From Apiotrichum sp. Y4204 (taxonomy: Eukaryota; Basidiomycota; Tremellomycetes; Trichosporonales; Trichosporonaceae): DNA of 64,000 bases. The stretch spans positions 367,297 through 431,296 of the forward strand of contig JAMYHL010000036.1 of assembly GCA_025531455.1 (NCBI GenBank). Reading direction: 5' to 3'. Position numbers and translations under genes: made by a program. The notes beneath the pieces are model-generated. The model worked only from the letters and a program-made list of their open reading frames with translations. It made no database searches and was not told the DNA's origin. Positions 57,734-64,000 of this stretch are shown in pieces (positions within the stretch are counted from its first letter, which is position 1; each line of letters starts with the position of its first letter).

Positions 57734-58760
57734 ATGGGCCGCGCTGACAAGCGCAAGAAAACCCGGCGTCGTCGCCGCTCGCGTTCTCGGTCCCCTCGGA
57801 CCCCTCCCCCGGCCGTTGTGGCCACCCCGGTCACCCCCGCGTCCTTGGTGAGTACCGTTCGGGCCGATTCCAGACTGACCGCAGCGCGCGGTGGCCGATC
57901 TTATGGATGCCTTCGGCAACCTGGGCGGTACGCCCTCGACCTCGTCGCCGACGCGTCCCCGCCCGCCTCGTCCCCCGCCGCCCCCCGTTCGTGGCCCTCT
58001 GCCGGCCCCCGTGACCCTCCTGGCTCACGTGGCCGAGCACGGCCTGAGTCGCAAGGACCTCGACCGCGTCGCTCGGCACGTCGAGGACAACGGTCGCCCT
58101 TCGCCCGTGCCGTGCCGCACGTGCGAGCGCAGCGCGGTGATCTGCGTCACCTCCGACGATCGTGTGGGGTGCAGTTTCTGCTCCCAGCGCCATGACCAGC
58201 AGAACTGCTGTTGGCATCCCTCGGTCGGTCGGCTCGGCGCTAGCGGCGACTACGTCCGCCGCAACGGCGGTTGGGACCGCGACGGTTCGTCCTCGTCCGG
58301 GGACTCGTCCTCCGGCGCCGAGGATCGGCGCAAGCGGCAGCGTCGGGCGGAGAGGAGGAGGAAGAGGAAGGAGGAGGAGGATCGCGCTCGCCGGGAGCGC
58401 CATGAGAAGAAGAAGAAGAAGAAGGAGAAGAAGGGCAAGAAGGACAAGGACCACGGGCCCGAGGCTGGACCGTCGTCCGGATCGGTGTTCCGGCCCATTC
58501 GCGGGGGTGGTACTGTCGCGTACCAGAGTGTCATGCACTCGTACGTGCAGGCTGTGTCCCGCGGGGACGGAGCTACCGCCGAACGGCTCCGCGCGGAGGC
58601 CCGCCGGCTCGAGGAGAGTGGCGAGGGGCCCCCCGAGCCCGAGAGTGCGTCGGGGACGGATTCGGAGGATTCCCGATCCTCCACGTCCCCGCCCTCTACC
58701 CCTACCCCCGAGGGTAAGGGGAAGGGTCGCCACCCCGGCGAGGGTCCCGGGCGCTGTTAG
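57734..58760 (+). CDS. Spliced gene antisense to gag-pol inside the chromovirus; basic Cys-cluster protein
   Basis: Exon 1 is 57734-57847 and exon 2 is 57885-58760; the 37-nt intron has GTGAGT, a CTGAC branch sequence and GCAG, exactly like host introns in this window. Product 329 residues. Residues 1-25 are a strongly basic RS-type segment (RKKTRRRRRSRSRSPR), a likely nuclear localisation signal. A Pro-rich stretch (60-80) is followed by a short helical region (81-106) and a cysteine cluster: C115-x2-C118-x6-C125-x8-C134-x2-C137-x8-C146-C147-W-H149, probably zinc binding. Then come a Ser/Gly/Asp stretch, a Lys/Arg/Glu coiled-coil-like block (about 185-230) and an acidic Ser/Pro tail. It ends 157 bp from the pol stop, tail to tail. 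Similar cysteine spacing occurs in fungal Zn2Cys6-like proteins; function unknown. Confidence 0.7.
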
Positions 58761-58916
58761 GCGCCTTGTGTATTAGTGTTATGTAGTGTTCGGCGCTCCG
58801 GCTGGTCCGGAGTCGCCTATAAGTATGTTAGTGCAGTTGTCGATCGGAAACTTTAGCTGCAACGGCTCCGGTTTCCGTCAAGACGCGTGCATCGGGCTCG
58901 GCGGCGGAGTCATTGC
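58761..58916. other. Spacer between antisense gene and pol stop
   Basis: A 156-bp spacer between convergent reading frames. It must hold the 3' end signals of the antisense transcript; TAGTGTTATGTAGTGTTCGG at about 58773 is the only AT-richer part. Confidence 0.4.
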
Positions 58917-61900
58917 TCACCGAGTTAGCCTCTGGCGGAGCGACCGTCGCGGGGGGTGGTCATCGGACCGATCCCGCTTCGCGGGTCGTGTTTTACCACG
59001 ATCGGTGGTCGTCCGTGGTCCCTCCGTCGCGGTTCCGCTCCGTTCCGCCAAGTCCTTCGGCCCAGGGGCTGTAGGATAGCGTTCGTGGAATTCCTGTACC
59101 AGTTCGGCGCAGTCTGTGAGGTTGCTGTGCGGTTCCCAGTCTGAGGAGTCGGGGTGATCGTATCCCACCCATTTGACTTTGTACTGGAGCTTGTTCCGCC
59201 ATATCCTCGAGTCGAGGATCATTTCTACCTCGTACGTGTTCTCTATCGGGTCTACCGGCGGCGGTTCCGGCTGGTGGCGTCCCTCGATCGTGTTCTCATG
59301 GTGTAGCGACAGACGCGAGACGTTGAATACGTCGTGGATCCGCCAGCTCCGAGGGATTCCGACACGGAACGCGTGTGAGCTGATCACCTCCGTGATCGGG
59401 TACGGGCCCGCAGAGATGGCGTCCAGCTTCTTGGCCGTTCGCTTGGTGTCGATATGTTTCATCGATATCCGCACCAAGTCGCCGACTTTGAGGTCGGGCG
59501 GGGCTATCCTCCGTTTGTTCGCGTAGCGGGCTTGTGCCTCGATCGCGCTCTGGAGCTCTTCGCGCAGTGCCTTGTGAAGGTCTGTCAGATCGGTGGTGAA
59601 CTGAGTGGCGCGGAAATGCAGATCCTTCCCGATCGTGGGTTCGAAGAAGGAGCGGGGGTGGTAGCCGTAGTTCAGGAAGAACGGGGAGTTCCCGGCGCTC
59701 GTGTGTGGAGTGTTATTGTAGACGTACTCCGCGATCGGCAGGAGCTGATACCAGTTATCCTGCTTATAGTTCGAGTAGCATCGGAGGTACTGCTCGATCC
59801 ACTGATTCACGATTTCCGTCTGGCCATCGGTTTCCGGGTGAGCCGATGTAGAGAAGTCGGAGGATATCCCTAGGGCCTTGGTGAAACTCCGCCAGAACCC
59901 TGAGGTGAACTCTGAGCCCCGATCGGATACGATCGACACCGGGGCGCCGTGCAAGGAGAACACCCTGCGGACGTAGATGTCGGCCAGTTCGGGGGCCGTG
60001 ATGTTGGTGTCGCAGGGTTCGAATACCGCCATTTTGGTTAGGCGATCGACGACGACGAGGATGGAGTTGAACTTAGCCTCGGGGCCACTGGCGGGGAGCC
60101 GTTCAATCAGATCCATCGAGACCACCATCCACGGCCGTTCGGGGATCGGCAGCGGTTTCAGGAGGCCGTAGGGCTTGTGTCGGGGGTACTTGTTCCTCTG
60201 ACAGCATTCGCAGGTCCGGACGTATTCGTCGGCGTAGGTCGTCATCCCGGGCCAGTAGTAGTAACGTTGGAGTAGCTTTCGCGTGCGTCGTCGGCCTGGG
60301 TGCCCCGCTAGGGTCGAATCGTGGAGCTCCTTGAGGATCTTCAGTCGGAGCGCGGGATCCTCGGGGACGTATAGCACTTCTCCTCTACGTACGAGGCCCT
60401 CTTCGTCGATGGTGTAGCGGGCCCGCTCGGCGGGCGTTGCTTCGCCTCCTCGCAAGCGTGCCACTAGGTCCTGGCAGTCTTGGGAGGCCCCTTGCGCCGT
60501 TCGGATGGCCGTGAGGGTATCTTGCGCTCGGGGGTCGATCGAGAGGGCATTCAGGTATAGCAGTTGCTGGCGTTGGTTCTCGCGGTCGTCCACCGTCAGT
60601 TCGTGATCGGCCCGTCGCGATAGGGCGTCGGGTTTGGCCGAGTCCTTGCCAGCGCGGTGTTCGATCGTGAAGTGGAAATCCTGTAGGAATATCGACCATC
60701 GGGCTTGCCGCCGGGTCAACTCCCTCTTTTGGGCGAAGAAGATGAGGGGCTGGTGATCGGTGATCACTCGTACTGCGTATCGGGCCCCTTCGAGGTAGTG
60801 CCGCCAGGCCTTGAAACAAAGGATGATCGCGAGGAGTTCTTTATCGTGGATCGGGTAGTTCAGTTCTGCCGGGCCCATCTTCTTCGAGAAGAAAGCGATA
60901 GGTCGGAGGGAATCGTTCTGGACTTGGGAGAGGATGCCTCCGATCCCGAAGTCGGACGCGTCGGCCTCTACCACGATCTGTCGTTCGGGGTCGAAATGAT
61001 GGAGGACTCCCCCCTTCACGAACGCATCCTTGAGCCGATCGAACGATTGCTGGGACTCGGGAGTCCACACGAAGGGGAGGTACTCCGGCTTCCGTCCGTT
61101 CGTCCCTTTCTTCTTCTTGGTCATATTCGTGAGGGGCGCGGCGATGTCGGAGTAGTCCCGAATGAACTGTCGATAGAAGTTGGCGAATCCCAGGAAAGCC
61201 ATCACCTCCCGTACGGTCTTCGGAGTAGGCCAGGACTGGATGTCCGCAACCTTGCCCGGATCCATCGAGACACCCTCAGCGGACACCCGGTAGCCCAGGA
61301 ACTCGACCTCGTCGCGGTAGAATTCGCATTTCTGTTGTTTGGCGTACAGGTTATTATCCCGCAGTCGGGCAAGTACCGCTCGTACGTGTTCGGTGTGTTC
61401 TTCTCGAGTGTCGGAGTAGATCAGGACGTCGTCCAAGTAGGCCACTACGAACCGGTCGGTCATGTCCGCGAACACGTCGTTGACCAGGTGTTGGAAGGAG
61501 GCCGGCGCATTGGTAAGACCGAACGGCATCACCCGGTATTCGAATAGTCCGTATCGGGTGCGGAACGCGGTCTTCCATTCGTCCCCTTCCTTGATCCGGA
61601 TCTGATGGTATGCGTTGCGGAGGTCGATCTTGGAGAAGAACCGGGCGGACCGGAGGCGGTCTAATAGTTCGTGAATGAGGGGTAAGGGGCACCGGTTCTT
61701 GATCGTGACCCTATTCAGGCCCCTGTAGTCGACGCAAAGACGGAGCGACCCATCCTTCTTCTTTACGAACAGGATCGGGGCCGCGGCCGGGGACGTGGAC
61801 GGGGTGATGAAACCGTTGGCCAAGTGTTCGTCGATGTACTTCTTTAGTACGTCTAGCTCCGTTACCGACAGCGGGTAGATCGGGCCATGGGGCGGTTTGG

Positions 61901-62618
61901 TGCCGTCTTCTAGGTCGATCCCATGGTCATACGGTCGGCGCGGAGGTAGGGCGTTCGAGGCTGCCTCGGAGAAGACATCCCGGTACTCCTGGAATTCCGG
62001 GGGGAGTTTATCGGCCCCTTCGGGGTCTAACTCGATCGAGGCCAGCGTGATCGGTTCTTGGTCCGGTCTTACTGATAGGATCCCCCAGATCGCGTCATCC
62101 TGCTCGAGGGTTTGTCGGAGGTCGGAACCGGAGATCCGCCCCACCTGGGGTCTGCCCACGGGTTGGTAACCCGTTACGGTCAGGTCGGCCCAGTTAATAG
62201 TGGGATTATACCGTCTCAGCCAGGGTAGGCCGAGGATGATCGGGGCCACCGTGAGTTTGGTTATAAGGAACGGGCACCGGAAGGACAGTAGCTCGGACTC
62301 GAGGTCCAATTCCACTTGACTGTCGATTCGACCGGCGGTAGTTCCTTCTGCCAACGTGAGTGTGAGGGGCGACGGGATCGGTCGAGGGGTTAGTCCCAGG
62401 TCTTGTACCAGTTCGGGGGTAATGAAGTTGGCCTGGGCTCCGCTGTCCACGAAGATAAGTGCGTCGGTGCTCTGTGCCCCGTTCTTGACGGAGAATGGGA
62501 GATACATTCGGGTGGGGCATACGGCACCGACTAGGGCAGCGATCGAGATCTCGACCGCGGCCGTTAGCCGATTCTTTAAGGGGGTTCGGGTGCTGGCTGG
62601 CTCGTCCCGAACCCCCAC
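58917..62618 (-). CDS. pol: Chromovirus Pol: PR-RT-RNaseH-IN-chromodomain
   Basis: 1,233 codons from a GTG that overlaps the gag stop by one base; pol has no ATG of its own near the start and lies in the -1 frame, so it is probably made as a Gag-Pol fusion. Protease FVDSGAQ (DSG 58-60) with ILGLPWL at 128-134. Reverse transcriptase about 262-420 with KIDLRNAYHQI, PFGLTNAPASFQ and active site YLDD 394-397. RNase H about 545-670 (EADASDFGIGG, DHQPLIFF, HRAGKDSAKPDALSR). Integrase zinc site H766-x6-H773-x29-C803-x2-C806, catalytic D836, D899, E935. GPY/F-like GPYPI at 1071-1075. Chromodomain 1128-1182 (YEVEMILDSR, YKVKWVGYDHPDSSDWEP), which in this class directs integration to marked chromatin. 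All catalytic residues are present and no stop interrupts the frame, so it may be active. Confidence 0.95.
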   Translation of the reverse strand: MGVRDEPASTRTPLKNRLTAAVEISIAALVGAVCPTRMYLPFSVKNGAQSTDALIFVDSGAQANFITPELVQDLGLTPRPIPSPLTLTLAEGTTAGRIDSQVELDLESELLSFRCPFLITKLTVAPIILGLPWLRRYNPTINWADLTVTGYQPVGRPQVGRISGSDLRQTLEQDDAIWGILSVRPDQEPITLASIELDPEGADKLPPEFQEYRDVFSEAASNALPPRRPYDHGIDLEDGTKPPHGPIYPLSVTELDVLKKYIDEHLANGFITPSTSPAAAPILFVKKKDGSLRLCVDYRGLNRVTIKNRCPLPLIHELLDRLRSARFFSKIDLRNAYHQIRIKEGDEWKTAFRTRYGLFEYRVMPFGLTNAPASFQHLVNDVFADMTDRFVVAYLDDVLIYSDTREEHTEHVRAVLARLRDNNLYAKQQKCEFYRDEVEFLGYRVSAEGVSMDPGKVADIQSWPTPKTVREVMAFLGFANFYRQFIRDYSDIAAPLTNMTKKKKGTNGRKPEYLPFVWTPESQQSFDRLKDAFVKGGVLHHFDPERQIVVEADASDFGIGGILSQVQNDSLRPIAFFSKKMGPAELNYPIHDKELLAIILCFKAWRHYLEGARYAVRVITDHQPLIFFAQKRELTRRQARWSIFLQDFHFTIEHRAGKDSAKPDALSRRADHELTVDDRENQRQQLLYLNALSIDPRAQDTLTAIRTAQGASQDCQDLVARLRGGEATPAERARYTIDEEGLVRRGEVLYVPEDPALRLKILKELHDSTLAGHPGRRRTRKLLQRYYYWPGMTTYADEYVRTCECCQRNKYPRHKPYGLLKPLPIPERPWMVVSMDLIERLPASGPEAKFNSILVVVDRLTKMAVFEPCDTNITAPELADIYVRRVFSLHGAPVSIVSDRGSEFTSGFWRSFTKALGISSDFSTSAHPETDGQTEIVNQWIEQYLRCYSNYKQDNWYQLLPIAEYVYNNTPHTSAGNSPFFLNYGYHPRSFFEPTIGKDLHFRATQFTTDLTDLHKALREELQSAIEAQARYANKRRIAPPDLKVGDLVRISMKHIDTKRTAKKLDAISAGPYPITEVISSHAFRVGIPRSWRIHDVFNVSRLSLHHENTIEGRHQPEPPPVDPIENTYEVEMILDSRIWRNKLQYKVKWVGYDHPDSSDWEPHSNLTDCAELVQEFHERYPTAPGPKDLAERSGTATEGPRTTTDRGKTRPAKRDRSDDHPPRRSLRQRLTR

Positions 62619-62634
62619 TAGTTTTCCGACTTAG
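62617..62634 (-). other. gag/pol junction with possible -1 frameshift site
   Basis: Element sense reads TAAGTCGGAAAACTAGTG. Gag reads AAG TCG GAA AAC TAG; the pol frame opens right after the TAA and reads GTC GGA AAA CTA GTG. The overlap is only about 13 nt, so any frameshift must occur on GTCGGAAAAC. GGAAAAC is not a classic X-XXY-YYZ heptamer but ends in the common A-site AAC. Stop read-through is excluded because the gag frame meets TAA 14 codons later. Confidence 0.65.
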
Positions 62635-63811
62635 TGGGGTGCTCCTTCCGCTTGCGCTGACGCTCGTGGTATGCCTCACATGCGGCACAGTCGTTAGGCG
62701 GGTTCCCATGGTACTCGCATAACCCCTTCGACTTCCTATCGGCCTTCTCCTCCTCGGTTGCTGGGGCCCATCGTTTACGAGGGGCAGATGAGGATCGCCC
62801 GTCGTTGGTCTTCGACTTTTTCGAGGGGGGGTCCGGGTCGGCCCCTTCGGTTTTCCTTGAGGCGGCGCGGCCGGACGCCGATTGGGTCGCTCGGCCTCTC
62901 CCCGATCGCTCCTTCTGAAGACGTCGGGCGGCCTGAAGGTTGTCGATCTCGATCGCTCGGGTGACCAGGCGATTATAGTCGTTGATGATACGGGGCTCCC
63001 GTCCTAGTTCGTCTTGGACCGATTCTTTCAGTCGGGGGACGAACTGTAGGCACTTTGCTGCTTCATTGAAGCCAAGGCGAGTGGTGATTAGCCCGAACTC
63101 GGTCGCAAACTCGGCCGCCGATTTGTCCTGGCGACAGGCTTCGAGCTTGTTGGCCAGGGTGCCGAGCTCGTCGGGGTCGTTCCAGGTGGTCAAGAACCGT
63201 TCCTTGCACGCCGCCCAGGTGATAACCCAGTTCGGGTCGATCTCGCGGTTCTGGTAGAACCAGTTTGCCGCATCGTCCTTGAGAAGAGTGCCGAGGGTGT
63301 AGATCTTCGATTCTTCGGTCGGGAATTCGCGAGCTTTGATTATGAACACGTCCTCAAGTTTTCTTATAAACGTGCGGGCGTTCTCCCTCTTAGTACCGTC
63401 GAACGGATCTGGCATCCGGATCTTGACCGCATCATTGATGGTGATCGGGAGGGGCTCCTTGTCGACCGGTCCGGGAGGCGGGGTCGTGGTCACGGTCCTA
63501 GGCGCGCCGCTCGGCCCGGCCGTTGGGGTCTTCTCCGAGGGGCTCGTAGCCTTCAACAGGCCCTGGAGTTCCTCCTGGTTCTTAGCGAGGGCGGATACCG
63601 TGCGGAGCAGTTCCCGAAGGATCACTTCGGTCGACTTGTCCGGGGACGGCGTGGAAGGGCCGCCCGAGCGACCCGGGATCGTGCTCGTCCCGATCGTCGG
63701 CGTGGGACCGATCGTGGGTGACTCGGGGCCCGGGCTAACCTCGTCGGTATCTTCGGTGGCCGCTCGGCGGCCCTTGCCCTTGGCGATAGTGGTGGGGCAC
63801 TGTTTCGACAT
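62618..63811 (-). CDS. gag: Chromovirus Gag
   Basis: 397 residues from an ATG 41 nt inside the 5' LTR end. Residues 1-110 are low-complexity (basic start, then Pro/Thr/Ser-rich). The capsid domain of the Retrotrans_gag type covers about 135-285, with FDGTKRENARTFIRKLEDVF, DDAANWFYQ and CKERFLTTWNDPDE. A basic region (about 300-350) precedes the C terminus. Instead of a standard CCHC knuckle (C-x2-C-x4-H-x4-C) there is C-x2-H-x6-C-x2-C (LCEYHGNPPNDCAACEAY), a rearranged zinc ligand order. The last codons GAA-AAC are followed by TAG, and pol continues in the -1 frame. Confidence 0.92.
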   Translation of the reverse strand: MSKQCPTTIAKGKGRRAATEDTDEVSPGPESPTIGPTPTIGTSTIPGRSGGPSTPSPDKSTEVILRELLRTVSALAKNQEELQGLLKATSPSEKTPTAGPSGAPRTVTTTPPPGPVDKEPLPITINDAVKIRMPDPFDGTKRENARTFIRKLEDVFIIKAREFPTEESKIYTLGTLLKDDAANWFYQNREIDPNWVITWAACKERFLTTWNDPDELGTLANKLEACRQDKSAAEFATEFGLITTRLGFNEAAKCLQFVPRLKESVQDELGREPRIINDYNRLVTRAIEIDNLQAARRLQKERSGRGRATQSASGRAASRKTEGADPDPPSKKSKTNDGRSSSAPRKRWAPATEEEKADRKSKGLCEYHGNPPNDCAACEAYHERQRKRKEHPTKSEN

Positions 63812-63836
63812 GGCGCCTAGATGTTGTCCTCGGTGG

Positions 63837-63849
63837 AATGGACTGTTCT
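63837..63849 (-). other. Self-priming complement (primer-binding site)
   Basis: Two bases inside the 5' LTR, element sense AGAACAGTCCATT is perfectly complementary over 13 nt to AATGGACTGTTCT in the LTR (56445-56433). No match to the 3' end of a standard tRNA is evident. In Tf1/sushi-type elements the RNA 5' end folds back on such a site and primes reverse transcription. Confidence 0.7.
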
Positions 63850-63851
63850 AC

Positions 63852-64000
63852 TGTAAGACCCCGACCGGACGAATACACGTCGATCGCGGATACGGGATCT
63901 ACTCGTAGAACGGGATCGGTAGTGGTTCGAGATAGAGCGCGAACGGCGGGGACAACGGCCTCTAGATCGAGCAACTACTAGTACTACGAACGAGAACAGT
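63852..64000 (-). repeat. 5' LTR of the chromovirus, R-U5 part only
   Basis: 148 of 149 bases match 56292-56440; the window ends just inside the inferred R region, so U3 and the outer boundary (and the target duplication) are not visible. Confidence 0.97.

Larger units (their letters stand above)
56292..64000 (-). mobile_element. Ty3/gypsy chromovirus (self-priming type), nested in copia
   Basis: An LTR retrotransposon on the minus strand, running from its 3' LTR (left, starting at 56292) to part of its 5' LTR (right, 63852 to the window end). The internal part carries gag (63811-62618), pol with C-terminal chromodomain (62618-58917), and an opposite-strand spliced gene (57734-58760). The two visible LTR segments differ at 1 of 149 positions (56363 versus 63923). 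Chromodomain plus a GPY/F-like module define the chromovirus class, and a leader/LTR complementarity suggests Tf1/sushi-like self-priming. If the left LTR is 1,040 bp, the whole element would be about 8.6 kb and end near 64.9 kb. Confidence 0.93.

Noticed and set aside
57831..58733. 300-codon minus-strand frame between pol and the 3' LTR
   Set aside because: Composition is Leu/Gly/Arg low complexity, the expected shadow of the Lys/Glu/Ser-rich antisense gene; it has no motif and no link to pol. If the antisense gene fails, this frame should be reconsidered.

Overview
This window looks like nuclear DNA of a basidiomycete fungus, most likely a tremellomycete yeast. The evidence is compact GC-rich genes with many tiny introns (37-55 nt, GTGNGT donors, CTNAC-like branch sites just before AG), a Cln/Puc1-type G1 cyclin, an i-AAA mitochondrial protease, and fungal LTR retrotransposons. 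The species cannot be named from the sequence alone.

Layout. Left end: the mRNA-export WD40 gene RAE1 (minus strand, cut by the window edge) and the eEF2-folding factor HGH1 (plus strand) share a 490-bp divergent promoter. A 9.6-kb stretch without a recognisable gene follows. Next come YME1 (mitochondrial inner-membrane AAA protease, minus) and a G1 cyclin (minus). Then there is a 24-kb gene-free stretch full of short tandem repeats, a 664-residue gene of unknown function (minus), a small three-exon secreted ricin-B-fold lectin-like gene (minus), and a frameshifted gene relic near 48.5 kb. Only about 9 kb of the first 52 kb is occupied by intact genes, which is very sparse for this kind of organism.

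Right end (52.1-64 kb): a tRNA-Gly(GCC) gene has a Ty1/copia retrotransposon starting 11 bp upstream of its mature 5' end. The copia 5' LTR is followed by an 11-nt match to the complement of the tRNA-Lys(CUU) anticodon arm, so priming by a half-tRNA is inferred. The copia polyprotein is cut inside reverse transcriptase by a nested, minus-strand Ty3/gypsy chromovirus. The visible parts of that element's two LTRs differ at 1 of 149 positions. The chromovirus has gag, pol (PR-RT-RH-IN-chromodomain) in the -1 frame, and a 13-nt complement between its leader and its LTR, which suggests Tf1-like self-priming.

The most unusual item is an apparently intact, spliced gene on the strand opposite to gag-pol, between pol and the inferred 3' LTR. 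It encodes a 329-residue RS/Lys-rich protein with a C-x2-C-x6-C-x8-C-x2-C-x8-CC cysteine cluster.

The housekeeping genes do not form a pathway; each looks independently transcribed. The interplay of interest is among the mobile elements: a copia next to a Pol III gene, a young chromovirus inside it, and an antisense cargo gene inside the chromovirus.
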